A DNA stretch of 64,000 nt from Marinomonas polaris DSM 16579 (GCF_900129155.1 NZ_FQVF01000025.1:1-64000), one strand, 5' to 3'; positions 11,767 to 21,812 are shown, counted from the stretch's first letter. Numbers and translations: made by a program. Notes: generated from the letters alone by a model not told the origin.

Positions 11767-11903
11767 GTTCTTCTCCAATGAGATTTACCCGGCTACTGAA
11801 ATTGAATTTGACCTACTTCTAGTGGCAATAAGTTCCTGACCAAATCGGACAAAAATCACTAACCATATGATAGGGAGCAAAATGTGGGTAAATCGGACGC
11901 GAG

Positions 11904-11932
11904 ATTGTACAAAATCACACCACCCAATACAA
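11904..11932 (-). promoter_or_regulatory. rplU promoter
   Basis: The minus strand has TTGTAT (11927-11932), a 17-base spacer and TACAAT (11904-11909), then a GC-rich CTCGCG discriminator, as expected for a growth-rate-controlled ribosomal gene. Confidence 0.65.
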
Positions 11933-11971
11933 GTGAAAAGCAATGTCTTTATACATTTTTCGTATTTTGGG

Positions 11972-12000
11972 TTGACCCTGACACAAGCCTTACCTAGCAT
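11972..12000 (+). promoter_or_regulatory. ispB promoter
   Basis: TTGACC (11972-11977), a 17-base spacer and TAGCAT (11995-12000) lie 48 bases before the ispB start, divergent from the rplU promoter. Confidence 0.5.
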
Positions 12001-12048
12001 GAGGCACACTTGCTGATCAGCTTGGGACTATTTAGCTTCGGAAATTGC

Positions 12049-13029
12049 ATGCAACCTATACAAATACACGATGTTGTGGCCAATGAATTTGGCCAAGTGA
12101 ATGACTATATTGTGTCACAACTTAGTAGTGACATCCCTCTAATCGAGCAAATCGGCTACTACATCATAAGCAATGGTGGAAAACGATTGCGACCTCTATT
12201 GGTGTTATTAGCAGCTAAAGCGAGCGCTGAACTAGATAAACCAAAACTAGATCAAGCCATTCAAATGGCAACCATCATAGAGTTTATTCATACATCGACA
12301 CTATTACATGACGATGTTGTTGATGAATCAGATATGCGCCGTGGGAAAAAAACGGCCAATGAAGAATGGGGCAATGCCCCGAGCGTTCTAGTTGGCGATT
12401 TCCTTTATTCTCGCGCCTTCCAAATTATGGTGGAGGTTGGCAGCATGCAATGCATGAGCGTTCTTGCTAAAACAACCAATATCATTGCCGAAGGCGAAGT
12501 TCAGCAGCTCATTAACTGCGGCGACCCCGATACAACCGAAGAAAGCTATTTAAAAGTCATCCAATACAAAACAGCAAAACTGTTTGAAGGCGCCGCCCTT
12601 TGTGGTGCCGTTATTGCGGGTGCAAGTACAGAACATCAAGAAGCTTTAAGACATTTTGGCATGTACGTTGGGACAGCTTTTCAGTTAATTGACGACGTAA
12701 TGGATTACACCAGTACCGCTGAAGAAATGGGCAAAAGTGTTGGCGATGACCTTGCAGAAGGCAAACCCACCTTACCGCTTATTTTTACTATGAAGCATGG
12801 CCCTAAAGACGCAGTGGAGCGAGTCAGGCAAGCTATATTAACCGGTGGACTTGACCAGTTAGAGTCAATTATAAATGACGTGCAAAACTGCGGAGCCATT
12901 GAATACACTCAGCAAAAAGCACAAGAGCAAGCAGACCTAGCAATAAGATCTATTGCACCATTGCCAGAGTCTGACTATAAAAAGGCACTTGTCGCACTAG
13001 CCAACGCGTCAGTGAAGCGTCGCAACTAA
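12049..13029 (+). CDS. ispB: octaprenyl diphosphate synthase (trans-polyprenyl synthase)
   Basis: Makes the long prenyl side chain of ubiquinone from FPP and IPP. Both aspartate-rich motifs are clear: LLHDDVVDESDMRRG and LIDDVMDY. The start is the ATG at 12049 (MQPIQIHDVV) with GGAA 6 bases upstream, giving 326 residues against 323 in E. coli; the 13-codon upstream extension is not family-like. Chain length cannot be read from sequence by eye, so octaprenyl is inferred from family and context. Confidence 0.95.
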   Translation: MQPIQIHDVVANEFGQVNDYIVSQLSSDIPLIEQIGYYIISNGGKRLRPLLVLLAAKASAELDKPKLDQAIQMATIIEFIHTSTLLHDDVVDESDMRRGKKTANEEWGNAPSVLVGDFLYSRAFQIMVEVGSMQCMSVLAKTTNIIAEGEVQQLINCGDPDTTEESYLKVIQYKTAKLFEGAALCGAVIAGASTEHQEALRHFGMYVGTAFQLIDDVMDYTSTAEEMGKSVGDDLAEGKPTLPLIFTMKHGPKDAVERVRQAILTGGLDQLESIINDVQNCGAIEYTQQKAQEQADLAIRSIAPLPESDYKKALVALANASVKRRN

Positions 13030-13052
13030 TCGAAGGTAAAACCCATCATACA

Positions 13053-13092
13053 AAAAAGCCAAACATTGTATTTAAACTGTGTTTGGCTTTTT
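13053..13092. terminator. bidirectional terminator between ispB and the hydrolase gene
   Basis: AAAAAGCCAAAC and GTTTGGCTTTTT form a 12-base-pair stem around a 16-base loop, with A and T runs that serve both convergent genes. Confidence 0.85.
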
Positions 13093-13108
13093 CATTGACT
13101 TTCTCATG

Positions 13109-14002
13109 CTATTTTTTTCTCAACACATCCATTACTGCCTGAGCAGCCATAGTTGTATGTTGCTGCATGAAACAATGACCTCCGTCAACCTCAATCACCT
13201 TAATATTCGGATTCAGTTTTGCCGCTAGGCGGTAGGCCTCTTTGAAATAGTCAAAGGTATCTTTACCTTGAATAATGCAAGTAGGCACAGAAATATTAGC
13301 AATCGCGCTCCAGAGCCGCTTGGGATAACTCGAAAAGATCGCAGCCTCCATCCAAGATGGGCAACCTAATTTATAGCGCCCTTTTTCATCGTGCTTAATA
13401 GAAGAAGCGATATAATCCTCTAAGCAAGCAGGCTCCCACCCCTTAAATGTTCCTCGCTCAAAAAAGCTACTTTTCACTTGAGTAAGATTTTCCCATTGAG
13501 TGCGACGACGACGAGCCTGTTTTACCAAAGGAACCTGACTCTTTAAGCCTGTTAACTTAACGCCGCGCATCATCCAAATTAAACGCGGAGGAAAAAGCGC
13601 AGGATCCAATAAAACCAAACGATCAAAAAGAGTTGGCGTTTGCGCACTCATTAACGCCGTCATACAGCCTCCAAAGCTGTGTCCGATACCAATCAATTCT
13701 GTTTTCGGTAGTACCGATTGCTGCGCATTTAACGACTCAGCAAAACGAGCGGCAGTAATATTCCAACCAACAAACCGCTTTCCAGCTGTTGACTCACCAT
13801 GACCTGCCGCATCTTGCATAATCAAATTGTAGCCTTCGAGCTTTTCCAAAAAGCACATGTAAGTCTTTACTGAAAAGCCATTACCATGCAGAAAATGAAT
13901 TGTCGGTTGACTCTCTTCAATTTGCCCCAAGTATCCCTGAATATGACCATCGTCAAATTGATGCTGCCAAGCAGCTAGATTTATACTTCTTTTTGAACTC
14001 AT
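13109..14002 (-). CDS. alpha/beta hydrolase, specificity unknown
   Basis: A 297-residue cytoplasmic alpha/beta-hydrolase fold protein. The oxyanion-side HGNGF (residues 39-43) and the nucleophile elbow GHSFGG (Ser109) are visible. A later acid in QGKDTF and the C-terminal DGGHCF histidine complete a likely Ser-Asp-His triad. The start is the ATG at 14002; the longer frame opens with TTG. There is no signal peptide. The substrate is not recognisable, and convergence with ispB gives no functional clue. Confidence 0.85.
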   Translation of the reverse strand: MSSKRSINLAAWQHQFDDGHIQGYLGQIEESQPTIHFLHGNGFSVKTYMCFLEKLEGYNLIMQDAAGHGESTAGKRFVGWNITAARFAESLNAQQSVLPKTELIGIGHSFGGCMTALMSAQTPTLFDRLVLLDPALFPPRLIWMMRGVKLTGLKSQVPLVKQARRRRTQWENLTQVKSSFFERGTFKGWEPACLEDYIASSIKHDEKGRYKLGCPSWMEAAIFSSYPKRLWSAIANISVPTCIIQGKDTFDYFKEAYRLAAKLNPNIKVIEVDGGHCFMQQHTTMAAQAVMDVLRKK

Positions 14003-14186
14003 AAAGGCACTCAAAACAACCAAGACATTACTAGAAGAAATATATTAACAGAAAAAATAATACTGAACGGTATTCGCAAATCGCTTAAAAACCTGTTTTT
14101 ACAACTTCCATAGCCATTAAATTCTTGTAATAACGTAAAAATGATCACTTTTCATGCAGGTAATTTGGTTTTTTTCCGTTCAAACA

Positions 14187-14215
14187 TTCATATTAGAGTT
14201 CCAAACCGATATAAT
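14187..14215 (+). promoter_or_regulatory. candidate fabA promoter
   Basis: TTCATA (14187-14192), a 17-base spacer and TATAAT (14210-14215). The rest of the 298-base gap (14003-14300) is AT-rich and non-coding. I could not recognise a FabR, FadR or DesT operator in it. Confidence 0.5.
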
Positions 14216-14300
14216 CAGCTGGATTTTCTACTGCAAACTGGACCACGACAATCCGCCAGACTATTTTAAGTCATCGGCTGGATGTGGATATAGGACTATA

Positions 14301-14816
14301 ATGACTACAGCTTCATCTTTTGAAAAAGACGAACTATTAAAATGCGGCCACGGTGAAATGTTTGGTGCAGGCAATGCCCAGCTTCCTGTCGGCAATATGC
14401 TTATGATGGATCGCATTACTCACATCTCGACTGAAGGCGGGGTATATGGCAAAGGCGAAATTATTGCTGAGCTAGACATCAATCCTGACCTATGGTTTTT
14501 CGAGTGTCACTTTCCTGGCGATCCAGTTATGCCTGGTTGCCTTGGCTTAGACGCGATGTGGCAGCTAGTAGGATTTTTTCTAGGTTGGAAAGGAAATAAA
14601 GGTCGCGGGCGAGCACTCGGTTCTGGCGAGGTGAAATTCACTGGACAAATCCTTCCAACAGCGAAAAAAGTTACCTTCCATATTAACCTTAAGCGTGTAA
14701 TTGAACGTAAGTTAGTGATGGGGATTGCAGACGGAAGTGTTAAAGTTGATGGTCGTGAAATTTACACCGCAAAAGATTTGCGTGTAGGCTTATTCACTTC
14801 AACTGATAACTTCTAA
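14301..14816 (+). CDS. fabA: 3-hydroxydecanoyl-ACP dehydratase/isomerase
   Basis: Dehydrates 3-hydroxydecanoyl-ACP and isomerises trans-2- to cis-3-decenoyl-ACP, the branch point to unsaturated fatty acids. The 171 residues align with E. coli FabA, including catalytic His70 ([14 protein letters not shown]) and Asp84 (LGLDAMWQL). The start is the ATG at 14301 with AGGA 5 bases upstream. The in-frame upstream extension to 14154 is hydrophobic leader sequence without family support. fabB follows 26 bases downstream. Confidence 0.97.
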   Translation: MTTASSFEKDELLKCGHGEMFGAGNAQLPVGNMLMMDRITHISTEGGVYGKGEIIAELDINPDLWFFECHFPGDPVMPGCLGLDAMWQLVGFFLGWKGNKGRGRALGSGEVKFTGQILPTAKKVTFHINLKRVIERKLVMGIADGSVKVDGREIYTAKDLRVGLFTSTDNF

Positions 14817-14842
14817 AGATTAAGAATGAAAGAGGCACATTT

Positions 14843-16057
14843 ATGCGTCGTGTAGTAGTAACAGGTCTTGGCATTGTCAGCTGCCTAGGTAATGACAAAG
14901 AGAGCGTTCTAAACTCCTTGCGCGAGGGCCAATCTGGTATTCGTTTCGCTGAAGATTACAAAGAGCACGGCTTTCGTAGCCACGTTTGTGGTCGTATTGA
15001 TTTAGATGCAGAAAGTATTGATCGTAAGATCCGCCGCTTCATGGGCGATGCCGCAACTTACGCTTACGTCTCTATGCAACAAGCTATTTTAGATTCAGGT
15101 TTAACAGAAGACCAAGTATCCAATATTCGCACAGGCCTAGTTGCAGGATCTGGTGGCGCATCAGCTAAAAATCTTGTTGATTCAGCAGATACACTTCGCG
15201 AGAAAGGTGTTAAACGTGTTGGACCATACCGAGTAACCCAAACTATGGGCAGCACGGTTTCTGCTTGTTTAGCAACCCCTTTTAAAATTAAAGGTGTTAA
15301 CTATTCCATCACGTCTGCATGCTCTACCAGTGCCCACTGTATCGGTAATGCCATGGAGCTAATCCAACTTGGCAAACAAGATATCGTTTTTGCAGGTGGC
15401 GGCGAAGAAGAAAGCTGGACTCAAACTTGTATGTTTGACGCAATGGGCGCTCTATCTTCTAAGTACAATGAAACTCCTGAGAAGGCTTCTCGTGCTTACG
15501 ATGCCAACCGTGATGGTTTTGTTATTGCTGGCGGTGGCGGTATGCTAGTTATAGAAGAACTAGAACACGCTAAAGCTCGTGGTGCAAAAATCTACGCTGA
15601 ACTAGTAGGTTACGGTGCAACATCTGATGGCTACGACATGGTAGCCCCTTCTGGTGAGGGCGCAGTGCGCTGCATGCAGATGGCTATGAGCACAATTGAT
15701 GGCGATATTGATTACATCAACACTCATGGCACAAGTACACCTGCTGGTGATATGAAAGAGCTACAAGCTGTCAACGAGACTTTCGGTGACAACATCCCAT
15801 TGATTAGCTCTACAAAATCCCTTTCAGGTCACTCTTTGGGTGCTGCGGGTGTTCATGAAGCGATCTACTGCTTGCTAATGATGGAGAATAACTTCATCGC
15901 TGCGTCTGCAAACATTGATGAGCTTGATCCAGCCGCAGGAAACATTCCAGTGGTAACAACTCGTAAAGACAATGTAGATCTAAACATGATCATGTCTAAT
16001 AGCTTTGGATTTGGTGGCACTAACGCCAGCTTAGTATTCAAAAAATACACAGCGTAA
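14843..16057 (+). CDS. fabB: 3-oxoacyl-ACP synthase I
   Basis: Condensing enzyme needed to elongate cis-unsaturated acyl-ACPs. The 404-residue thiolase-fold protein has the Cys-His-His triad: Cys160 ([10 protein letters not shown]), His295 ([11 protein letters not shown]) and His330 ([12 protein letters not shown]). The fabA-fabB operon is the classical arrangement of pseudomonads and relatives and supports FabB over FabF. It ends at a strong terminator. Confidence 0.97.
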   Translation: MRRVVVTGLGIVSCLGNDKESVLNSLREGQSGIRFAEDYKEHGFRSHVCGRIDLDAESIDRKIRRFMGDAATYAYVSMQQAILDSGLTEDQVSNIRTGLVAGSGGASAKNLVDSADTLREKGVKRVGPYRVTQTMGSTVSACLATPFKIKGVNYSITSACSTSAHCIGNAMELIQLGKQDIVFAGGGEEESWTQTCMFDAMGALSSKYNETPEKASRAYDANRDGFVIAGGGGMLVIEELEHAKARGAKIYAELVGYGATSDGYDMVAPSGEGAVRCMQMAMSTIDGDIDYINTHGTSTPAGDMKELQAVNETFGDNIPLISSTKSLSGHSLGAAGVHEAIYCLLMMENNFIAASANIDELDPAAGNIPVVTTRKDNVDLNMIMSNSFGFGGTNASLVFKKYTA

Positions 16058-16072
16058 ATAATCTTTAGCGAC

Positions 16073-16103
16073 AAAAAAGCCGCATAAATGATGCGGCTTT
16101 TTT
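16073..16103. terminator. bidirectional terminator between fabB and plsC
   Basis: AAAAAAGCCGCAT and ATGCGGCTTTTTT form a 13-base-pair A/T-flanked stem between convergent genes. Confidence 0.9.
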
Positions 16104-16130
16104 ATGCTTTCAATTTGCCATGCAACCGAG

Positions 16131-16901
16131 CTAAAACAGAAAATCATTTCCTTTCGGAAGTTTTGCCATTTCAGCTCGCATCCAAACATCCATTTCCTCA
16201 TGTAATGCTGAGGTTTTTTTACCTTCAGATTCAATGATAGGACCGATAACAACGCGGATAGATCCCGGAAACTTGCGCCAGCGCTTACCAGGCCAAGTAT
16301 AACCAGCATTGTGTACCACAGGCAGAATAGGCACACCTGCAGATGTTGCTAACATAGCAGCGCCTTTGTTGAAGGCTTGCTCTTCATTAGGCGCGATTCG
16401 CGTGCCTTCAGGAAAAATCAGCACCGAACGGCCATCGTCTAAACGCTCTTTACCCTGACTGATAATTTGCTTCAGAGCATTAGTCCGCTGAGAGCGGTCA
16501 ATTGCTATAGGCTGCACCATACGCAATCCCCAGCCAAAGAAAGGCACTGACAGCAGTTCTTTCTTCAATACCGTTGAAACAGGTGCCATCAACACTTGCA
16601 GTACGTAGGTTTCCCATTCGCTCTGATGGTTTGCCACCAGCACAACAGGACGATTTTTATTGATATGTTCTAAACCAACAATCTCAACCTTCACACCACA
16701 AAAAATACGAAAGACAAATAACAAACCTTTGTTATGTAGGTTCAAGACTGGCTGACGATAATTCTTTGGCAACAGAATCGTTGCAAAAGGCGCAAGAATA
16801 CCAAATATAATGGTGGATACCGTATAGTAAATGGCGAATATTGTTGAGCCGATCCAAGATCTTAATGACGCCCACATGCTCATTGACAGCTTACTCCCCA
16901 T
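16131..16901 (-). CDS. plsC: 1-acyl-sn-glycerol-3-phosphate acyltransferase
   Basis: Adds the second acyl chain to lysophosphatidic acid at the inner membrane. The 256-residue protein has an N-terminal hydrophobic segment (about residues 19-45). The acyltransferase block I is NHQSEWET, with His92 and Glu97, so it is HX4E rather than the canonical HX4D; this variant is found in one proteobacterial branch. The EGTR block (FPEGTR) is intact. It lies 2 bases after another acyltransferase gene. Confidence 0.88.
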   Translation of the reverse strand: MGSKLSMSMWASLRSWIGSTIFAIYYTVSTIIFGILAPFATILLPKNYRQPVLNLHNKGLLFVFRIFCGVKVEIVGLEHINKNRPVVLVANHQSEWETYVLQVLMAPVSTVLKKELLSVPFFGWGLRMVQPIAIDRSQRTNALKQIISQGKERLDDGRSVLIFPEGTRIAPNEEQAFNKGAAMLATSAGVPILPVVHNAGYTWPGKRWRKFPGSIRVVIGPIIESEGKKTSALHEEMDVWMRAEMAKLPKGNDFLF

Positions 16902-16903
16902 GA

Positions 16904-18010
16904 CTATTTATTCAGATATTTTTGCTGTTGCTTCAATGGATTTGCATACATTGCCAACACAGTTTCTTTTAAGTTTTCAGGACAACGCTCAAGATAACTT
17001 GAGAATGCGCTATCGGTTGAAGGCAAGCCCTGCTGCAACGCAAGCGCAGCTTCATTGGTAGACTGAATAGCATAGTTAGTAATGATCTGACGATCTACTT
17101 CCGCTACAAATTCTTCAGGCGTTTCAAAACCATCTTTTATTACATCACCAAAAGTCACTACAACCTTGCCTTTCTGACCAACAATGCCATTTTTAATACT
17201 GTCGATGTCTTCAAATTCAGCTTTTTCATAATTGCCTGTTGTTGATTTCTGATGCAGCTCACGGGCCTTATCAAAAGCACAAGGATCATATTCATAAGCA
17301 ATTGAGACAGGTACAATTTTCAAGTTCGCCATGGCATAAGAGAAAGGTACTTTTTCTTTTTTCTGACTCATAAAGAACATTTTTATGATCGCAGGATCTG
17401 TCTGATCCAAGCCATCTTTCGCACGCCCTTCTTTTTGAGCTATCCAGATATTAGCTTGGTCCTTCGTCAATGATTCAGTGATATAAGCAGACAGTTGACC
17501 AAAAGCCGCCATCATTTCTCGAATACCATTTGCTGAGCGCTTCACAATAAAGCTTTTATTAAGGCGCATGAGATCAGACACAAAAGGTCGACGCAATAAA
17601 TTGTCCCCTATAGCGATTCGCACCGTATTCAATTCTGCCAAATACAAGCCATAGTTAACAAAAGCTGGGTCCATGGCGATATCTCTATGATTCGACAAAA
17701 ACAAATAGCCAACACCTTTTTCTAACTTTTCGATCCCTCGGTATTCAACATTCGTTGTCGTGGTTTTTATCATACGCTCCATGTAGCTTGCGACACGCAT
17801 TTGGAACTCATGAACATTCGAAATATTAGTAATTTGACGTTTCAGCGCCAGCTTGACACAAAACGCCAATGGCACCTTAAGAAATTTAGGCCATTGAGCA
17901 AAGCGAAAACCAATAATAGTATTAATAAAATCTGGCATTTCGACCAGATTGTTCAACACCTCGGCGACCTCATCGTCGTTGTAGGGGCGTATATCGTGAA
18001 ACTGATCCAT
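16904..18010 (-). CDS. PlsC-fold glycerolipid acyltransferase, substrate uncertain
   Basis: A 368-residue cytoplasmic or membrane-associated acyltransferase-domain protein. Block I is SNHRDIAMDP (canonical HX4D) near residue 121. The equivalent of the EGTR block is QKEGRAKDG, which is divergent. The about 100 residues after the domain are a charged tail of unknown role. It is tightly coupled to plsC and 50 bases after the M16 protease gene. Homologues are often annotated as glycerol acyltransferase; whether it uses glycerol-3-phosphate, a lysophospholipid or an ornithine-type acceptor cannot be told from sequence. Confidence 0.75.
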   Translation of the reverse strand: MDQFHDIRPYNDDEVAEVLNNLVEMPDFINTIIGFRFAQWPKFLKVPLAFCVKLALKRQITNISNVHEFQMRVASYMERMIKTTTTNVEYRGIEKLEKGVGYLFLSNHRDIAMDPAFVNYGLYLAELNTVRIAIGDNLLRRPFVSDLMRLNKSFIVKRSANGIREMMAAFGQLSAYITESLTKDQANIWIAQKEGRAKDGLDQTDPAIIKMFFMSQKKEKVPFSYAMANLKIVPVSIAYEYDPCAFDKARELHQKSTTGNYEKAEFEDIDSIKNGIVGQKGKVVVTFGDVIKDGFETPEEFVAEVDRQIITNYAIQSTNEAALALQQGLPSTDSAFSSYLERCPENLKETVLAMYANPLKQQQKYLNK

Positions 18011-18060
18011 TTAATTTTCCGTCAGTAAAAACTGTTTTGATTTTTATTATAAAAATATTT

Positions 18061-20982
18061 TTAAAGGCTTTGAATATCAAACCCTAACGCTTCTAGTTCC
18101 GCACGTTTTGACGTTGACGTTACCACAGCAACATTTTCGTTTTCTTTCGTTAGATAAGTCTTAGCGACTTGCTTCAACTGCTCAAGTGTTACCGCCAAGA
18201 TCTTCGCGCGAAATGCTTCTCTATAGGCCAAACTACGACCGTGCAGATGCACATAGAAATCGCTTTGTGCTTCTCCTGCAGGAGAACCGGGTTTATCCAT
18301 CGAACCAATCACACCCAAAATGGCTTCTTCTAGCGCATCATCAGTGTGTGCTTCATTTAGCATCCACTCAATTGAAGCATCAAAATCGGACAAGGTTTCA
18401 GTCAAACGAGGATCACGATAAGAGTAGAAGCGGAACGAGCCCGTGCTACCATCAAACGTCGCACCGCCACCGTAAGCACCGCCTTGCTCGCGAATCACAC
18501 GATGTAAGAAACCATTACGTAAGAAGCCACCCAACACAGTCAAGGCAGCAACATCAGGATGTTCGCCAAATACCGTACGGAAGGCTTTACTGCAGAAACT
18601 CACCTGAGTTGATGTCAACCAAGCAACATTCACTTTCGAGTCAACTGGCGCCATAGAAAACTTAGTTTGCACACCGCCAGCAGACAAGTCGGCAAAAACA
18701 GCCTGAACCTCGTTCAATACACTTGCTTCATGCTGAGGCTCTGCCACCAATAAAAGCTGCTTGTTCGCTTGTAGTAATTTTTCATGCAAACGTTTAAAAA
18801 TAGCCAAGACATTTTCGGCTGTTTTACTATCTGCTTTCATGGCATCGTCCAATGCAATAGCTGAACGAATGCCTGACATGCCACTCCATTTTTCTTGCTG
18901 CGCCGCAAGACCAGAAATCGCACTTGAAGCCGCCGTCATAGCAAGCGAGTGACCTTGACCAGTAATAGATTGTTCGCGACGAGCACGACGTTGAGCCACC
19001 AGCTCTTTCACTCGATTTGCTTCATCAAAGCGTACATTAAGCATAGTGTCTTTCAAAAGTTCGCTCATGGCTTTAACATTTGGCACCAAGGCTTTAGAGG
19101 ACAAGATGAAGTAGCCATTTAGTTCTTGGCGATCTTCAATCGTAGCGCGAATCGAATTAGAAGCACCTAATCCACCACAAACTTGGGCTTGACGCTCCTG
19201 AACAACAAGGTAATCGTTTTCACCAATACCTAGCTCAGTCATCATTGAAGAAAACAAAGGCAAGTACTCGATTTCCTCTTCGTCTAGCTCTGGTAGATCA
19301 ATCACCAACTGCTGATAAACCAAGCCATTTGTGCCTTGCGGGTAAAAAGTAATCGGTAAATTACCTGCCACTTTTTCATTTTCATATTCTGGCAAACGTG
19401 CAGGCACATCTTCTAAGCCAACTTTTGGCAAAATGCTCATGTCGTCAACTTGGGATTGACGCGTTTTCAAGGCCGCGCTGCGAGCAATGATCTGTTGCTT
19501 CTCGGCATCGGACAAGGCCGCTTTGATCTGACTCAATCGGTCTTTTTCCGCCTGATTACGACGCGCTTCAAGTGCATCATCAGGACTTAATGTTAGCGTT
19601 ACTCTGTGCGCATTCGTTAGCAGCAAGTTTTTGATCAAGTTAGGAATATATTGCTGATCCTGAACTTTCTCACGCATTGCATTGATAACAGGATCAAGAT
19701 CAAGCTGAGCGATCACATCACCCGCATGAACCGCTGTCGACAAGCCAGCCAAAATCAACTGCAAACCATAAGGGTAGCTGCCGCCGCCGACTTCACGCTG
19801 GCTCAATTCCAATTGGTGCAACATGGCATCAACCATATCTTGTGGCACGCCTTTTTCAGCAATGCTCTCTAGAGTCGACAAGACTAAAGCTTCAACTTTC
19901 GATGCGTCTTCTCGTTTTACACCTTCCAATCCGCACATGAAGCTCATTTCTTTATTGCTGTCTTCAAGGCCACACATTGGCGATGGCGCACGACCAAGAT
20001 CACTGTTTTCTAATACTCGTAATAAAGGCGATGCGCTGTTATCTAGCAAAACGCTAGACAGCAATTGCGCTTCGAACTGTTGATTTAGATCGGTACTTTC
20101 ACCTAACAACCAACCGACAACCACGTGGCTGCCATCTTCTTTCACTTCATCTGCCGCGTAGCCTTCTTCCACTCGTACTGGCGAGAAATAACGCTTGGCG
20201 TTCGGCACACTAACTTGCTCTTCTAAGCGCTCAAAACGACTTAGTACTTTCTCTTCGAATTCAGCTTGTAATGTTTCAGCAGGGATATCGCCAAACGTCA
20301 TAAATACTGCATTCGAAGGATGGTAATGCGTGCGATAAAACGCCAATAAATCTTGGTAAGATAAATCTGGGATATCCGTGGGCTCGCCACCGGAATTGAA
20401 ATGATAGGTATTGTTTGGGAACAGATATTTAGTTAGCGTTTGCCACAACACCGACGTCGTTGAACTCATCGCACCTTTCATCTCATTGAATACAACGCCT
20501 TTGAACGTCAATTCTGACTCAGCATTATCTGGCTCGGCGAATTCTAAGCGATGACCTTCCTGAGAAAAATCCAATTCATCAAGACGCGAGAAAAACACTG
20601 CATCCAAATACACGCCTAAAAGGTTATGGAAGTCTTTCTTATTCTTACTGGCAAATGGATAAGCCGTCCAATCAGAAGACGTAAACGCGTTCATAAAGGT
20701 ATTCAACGAACGACGAATCATCATGAAGAAAGGGTCACGCACAGGGAAACGCTCGGAACCACACAATACCGTGTGTTCAAGGATATGCGCGACGCCACAA
20801 GAATCCGTCGGAACGGTTTTTAGGCCGACTAAGAATACATTTTCGTCATTCTCAGACGCGATATGAAAATGTTTAGCTCCCGTGACTGTGTGCTCAAACT
20901 CTTGAACAGTAACATTCAGAGCATCGATAAACTCACTGCGAAGAAACGTAAACGCAGGATGGTGCGCGGTGCTATTTGCCAT
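18061..20982 (-). CDS. M16C family zinc metalloprotease (presequence-protease type)
   Basis: A 973-residue insulinase-superfamily protease of the PreP branch, which degrades unstructured peptides in a closed chamber. The inverted zinc motif HILEH places ligands at His66 and His70 and the base at Glu69, with a distal Glu near 167 (FNEMKGAM). Flanking LCGSERFPVRDPF and SLNTFMNAFTSSDWTAYPFAS are PreP-like. The other half carries the substrate-closing RE..GGAYGGGA segment. It has no signal peptide, so a cytoplasmic peptide-scavenging role is likely. The start is ATG with GAGGTAGAGA upstream. Confidence 0.93.
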   Translation of the reverse strand: MANSTAHHPAFTFLRSEFIDALNVTVQEFEHTVTGAKHFHIASENDENVFLVGLKTVPTDSCGVAHILEHTVLCGSERFPVRDPFFMMIRRSLNTFMNAFTSSDWTAYPFASKNKKDFHNLLGVYLDAVFFSRLDELDFSQEGHRLEFAEPDNAESELTFKGVVFNEMKGAMSSTTSVLWQTLTKYLFPNNTYHFNSGGEPTDIPDLSYQDLLAFYRTHYHPSNAVFMTFGDIPAETLQAEFEEKVLSRFERLEEQVSVPNAKRYFSPVRVEEGYAADEVKEDGSHVVVGWLLGESTDLNQQFEAQLLSSVLLDNSASPLLRVLENSDLGRAPSPMCGLEDSNKEMSFMCGLEGVKREDASKVEALVLSTLESIAEKGVPQDMVDAMLHQLELSQREVGGGSYPYGLQLILAGLSTAVHAGDVIAQLDLDPVINAMREKVQDQQYIPNLIKNLLLTNAHRVTLTLSPDDALEARRNQAEKDRLSQIKAALSDAEKQQIIARSAALKTRQSQVDDMSILPKVGLEDVPARLPEYENEKVAGNLPITFYPQGTNGLVYQQLVIDLPELDEEEIEYLPLFSSMMTELGIGENDYLVVQERQAQVCGGLGASNSIRATIEDRQELNGYFILSSKALVPNVKAMSELLKDTMLNVRFDEANRVKELVAQRRARREQSITGQGHSLAMTAASSAISGLAAQQEKWSGMSGIRSAIALDDAMKADSKTAENVLAIFKRLHEKLLQANKQLLLVAEPQHEASVLNEVQAVFADLSAGGVQTKFSMAPVDSKVNVAWLTSTQVSFCSKAFRTVFGEHPDVAALTVLGGFLRNGFLHRVIREQGGAYGGGATFDGSTGSFRFYSYRDPRLTETLSDFDASIEWMLNEAHTDDALEEAILGVIGSMDKPGSPAGEAQSDFYVHLHGRSLAYREAFRAKILAVTLEQLKQVAKTYLTKENENVAVVTSTSKRAELEALGFDIQSL

Positions 20983-21080
20983 TCTCTACCTCGATAAAAT
21001 TAGAATACGATAATTACAATGTTTTGGGGCAGCTTGGATACATTCAAGACAACATAAGTCCAAGACAGCAAAGTTGCGGA

Positions 21081-21089
21081 ATTATAGCA
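21081..21089 (-). promoter_or_regulatory. extended -10 promoter of the M16 protease gene
   Basis: The minus strand reads TGCTATAAT, a perfect extended -10, about 100 bases before the protease start and 62 bases after the smrA stop. Confidence 0.55.
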
Positions 21090-21150
21090 AAAACATGGCT
21101 TTTACTGCACGAACTAACGTGAATACTCCCATCTAAGACGAAACAAAGCA

Positions 21151-21732
21151 TTAACGCTTTTGATGTTTTTCCCAATCGTCCAAGCGTACTTTTTCCGTCT
21201 TTTTAAACAACACATACACAGCACCCAAACCACCATGGTGTCGCTGCGCGCTATGAAACGCCATAACAGCATCAAGCTCTCTCAACCATTTATTAATATG
21301 GCTTTTAATCATAGCTTGGCTATCAGGGTCTGGCGTGCGATCCCCTTTACCATGCACAACAATAGCGACTCGAATATCGTTACGCATGCAGTCATCAACA
21401 AATTGATACACCTGCTCTCGCGCTTGAGCCACGGTATGCCTATGCAGATCTAAACGTGCATCAATGCCATACTTACCTTGTCTCAGGCGCTTAAAAACAC
21501 CGTCTTGCACGCCAGAGCGCTTATATTCGAGCACATCATTGGGCTCAACTTTTTCAACATAGTCTTGCGACAAATGATTTCTGTCCGCCTCTTTAGCGAT
21601 CAATGCCGCCTTTTGGCGAACCAAAAAATCGACCTGAGGACCTTTCTTGCCCAGATACACTTCGCTTTTTTTAAGTGGCTTAATACCCGCCACCTCTTGA
21701 GCGAACAAAGACGTTTCATCTTCGTCGTTCAC
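21151..21732 (-). CDS. smrA: Smr-domain endonuclease-like protein (SmrA/YdaL type)
   Basis: A 193-residue protein with a C-terminal Smr domain: LDLHRHTV (DLH motif near residue 97) and VVHGKGDRT, ending in FHSAQRHHGGLGAVYV. The N-terminal half and the GVFKRLRQGKYG linker resemble E. coli YdaL (SmrA) rather than SmrB. Smr domains are nucleases acting on nucleic acid; SmrB cleaves mRNA at collided ribosomes, but the SmrA target is less clear. It starts with GTG. It follows ssb by 120 bases. Confidence 0.85.
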   Translation of the reverse strand: MNDEDETSLFAQEVAGIKPLKKSEVYLGKKGPQVDFLVRQKAALIAKEADRNHLSQDYVEKVEPNDVLEYKRSGVQDGVFKRLRQGKYGIDARLDLHRHTVAQAREQVYQFVDDCMRNDIRVAIVVHGKGDRTPDPDSQAMIKSHINKWLRELDAVMAFHSAQRHHGGLGAVYVLFKKTEKVRLDDWEKHQKR

Positions 21733-21786
21733 AGCCTAAACCCTCTATGACTTACTCATCTTATTTAGCACACCACTATAGAACAA

Positions 21787-21812
21787 TAAAGGCCCCTAAA
21801 CAGGAGCCTTTA
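21787..21812 (-). terminator. candidate terminator after ssb
   Basis: On the minus strand a TAAAGGCTCC / GGGGCCTTTA stem (one wobble) surrounds a 6-base loop. The T tract is short, so termination may be partial with read-through to smrA. Confidence 0.5.

Noticed and set aside
13109-14002. Hydrolase as BioH or a polyhydroxyalkanoate enzyme
   Set aside because: Only the generic Ser-Asp-His fold is visible; no neighbouring biotin or PHA genes support a specific role.
14154-14300. N-terminal extension of fabA by 49 codons
   Set aside because: Family alignment begins at 14301, which has a well-spaced AGGA; the extension crosses the likely promoter.
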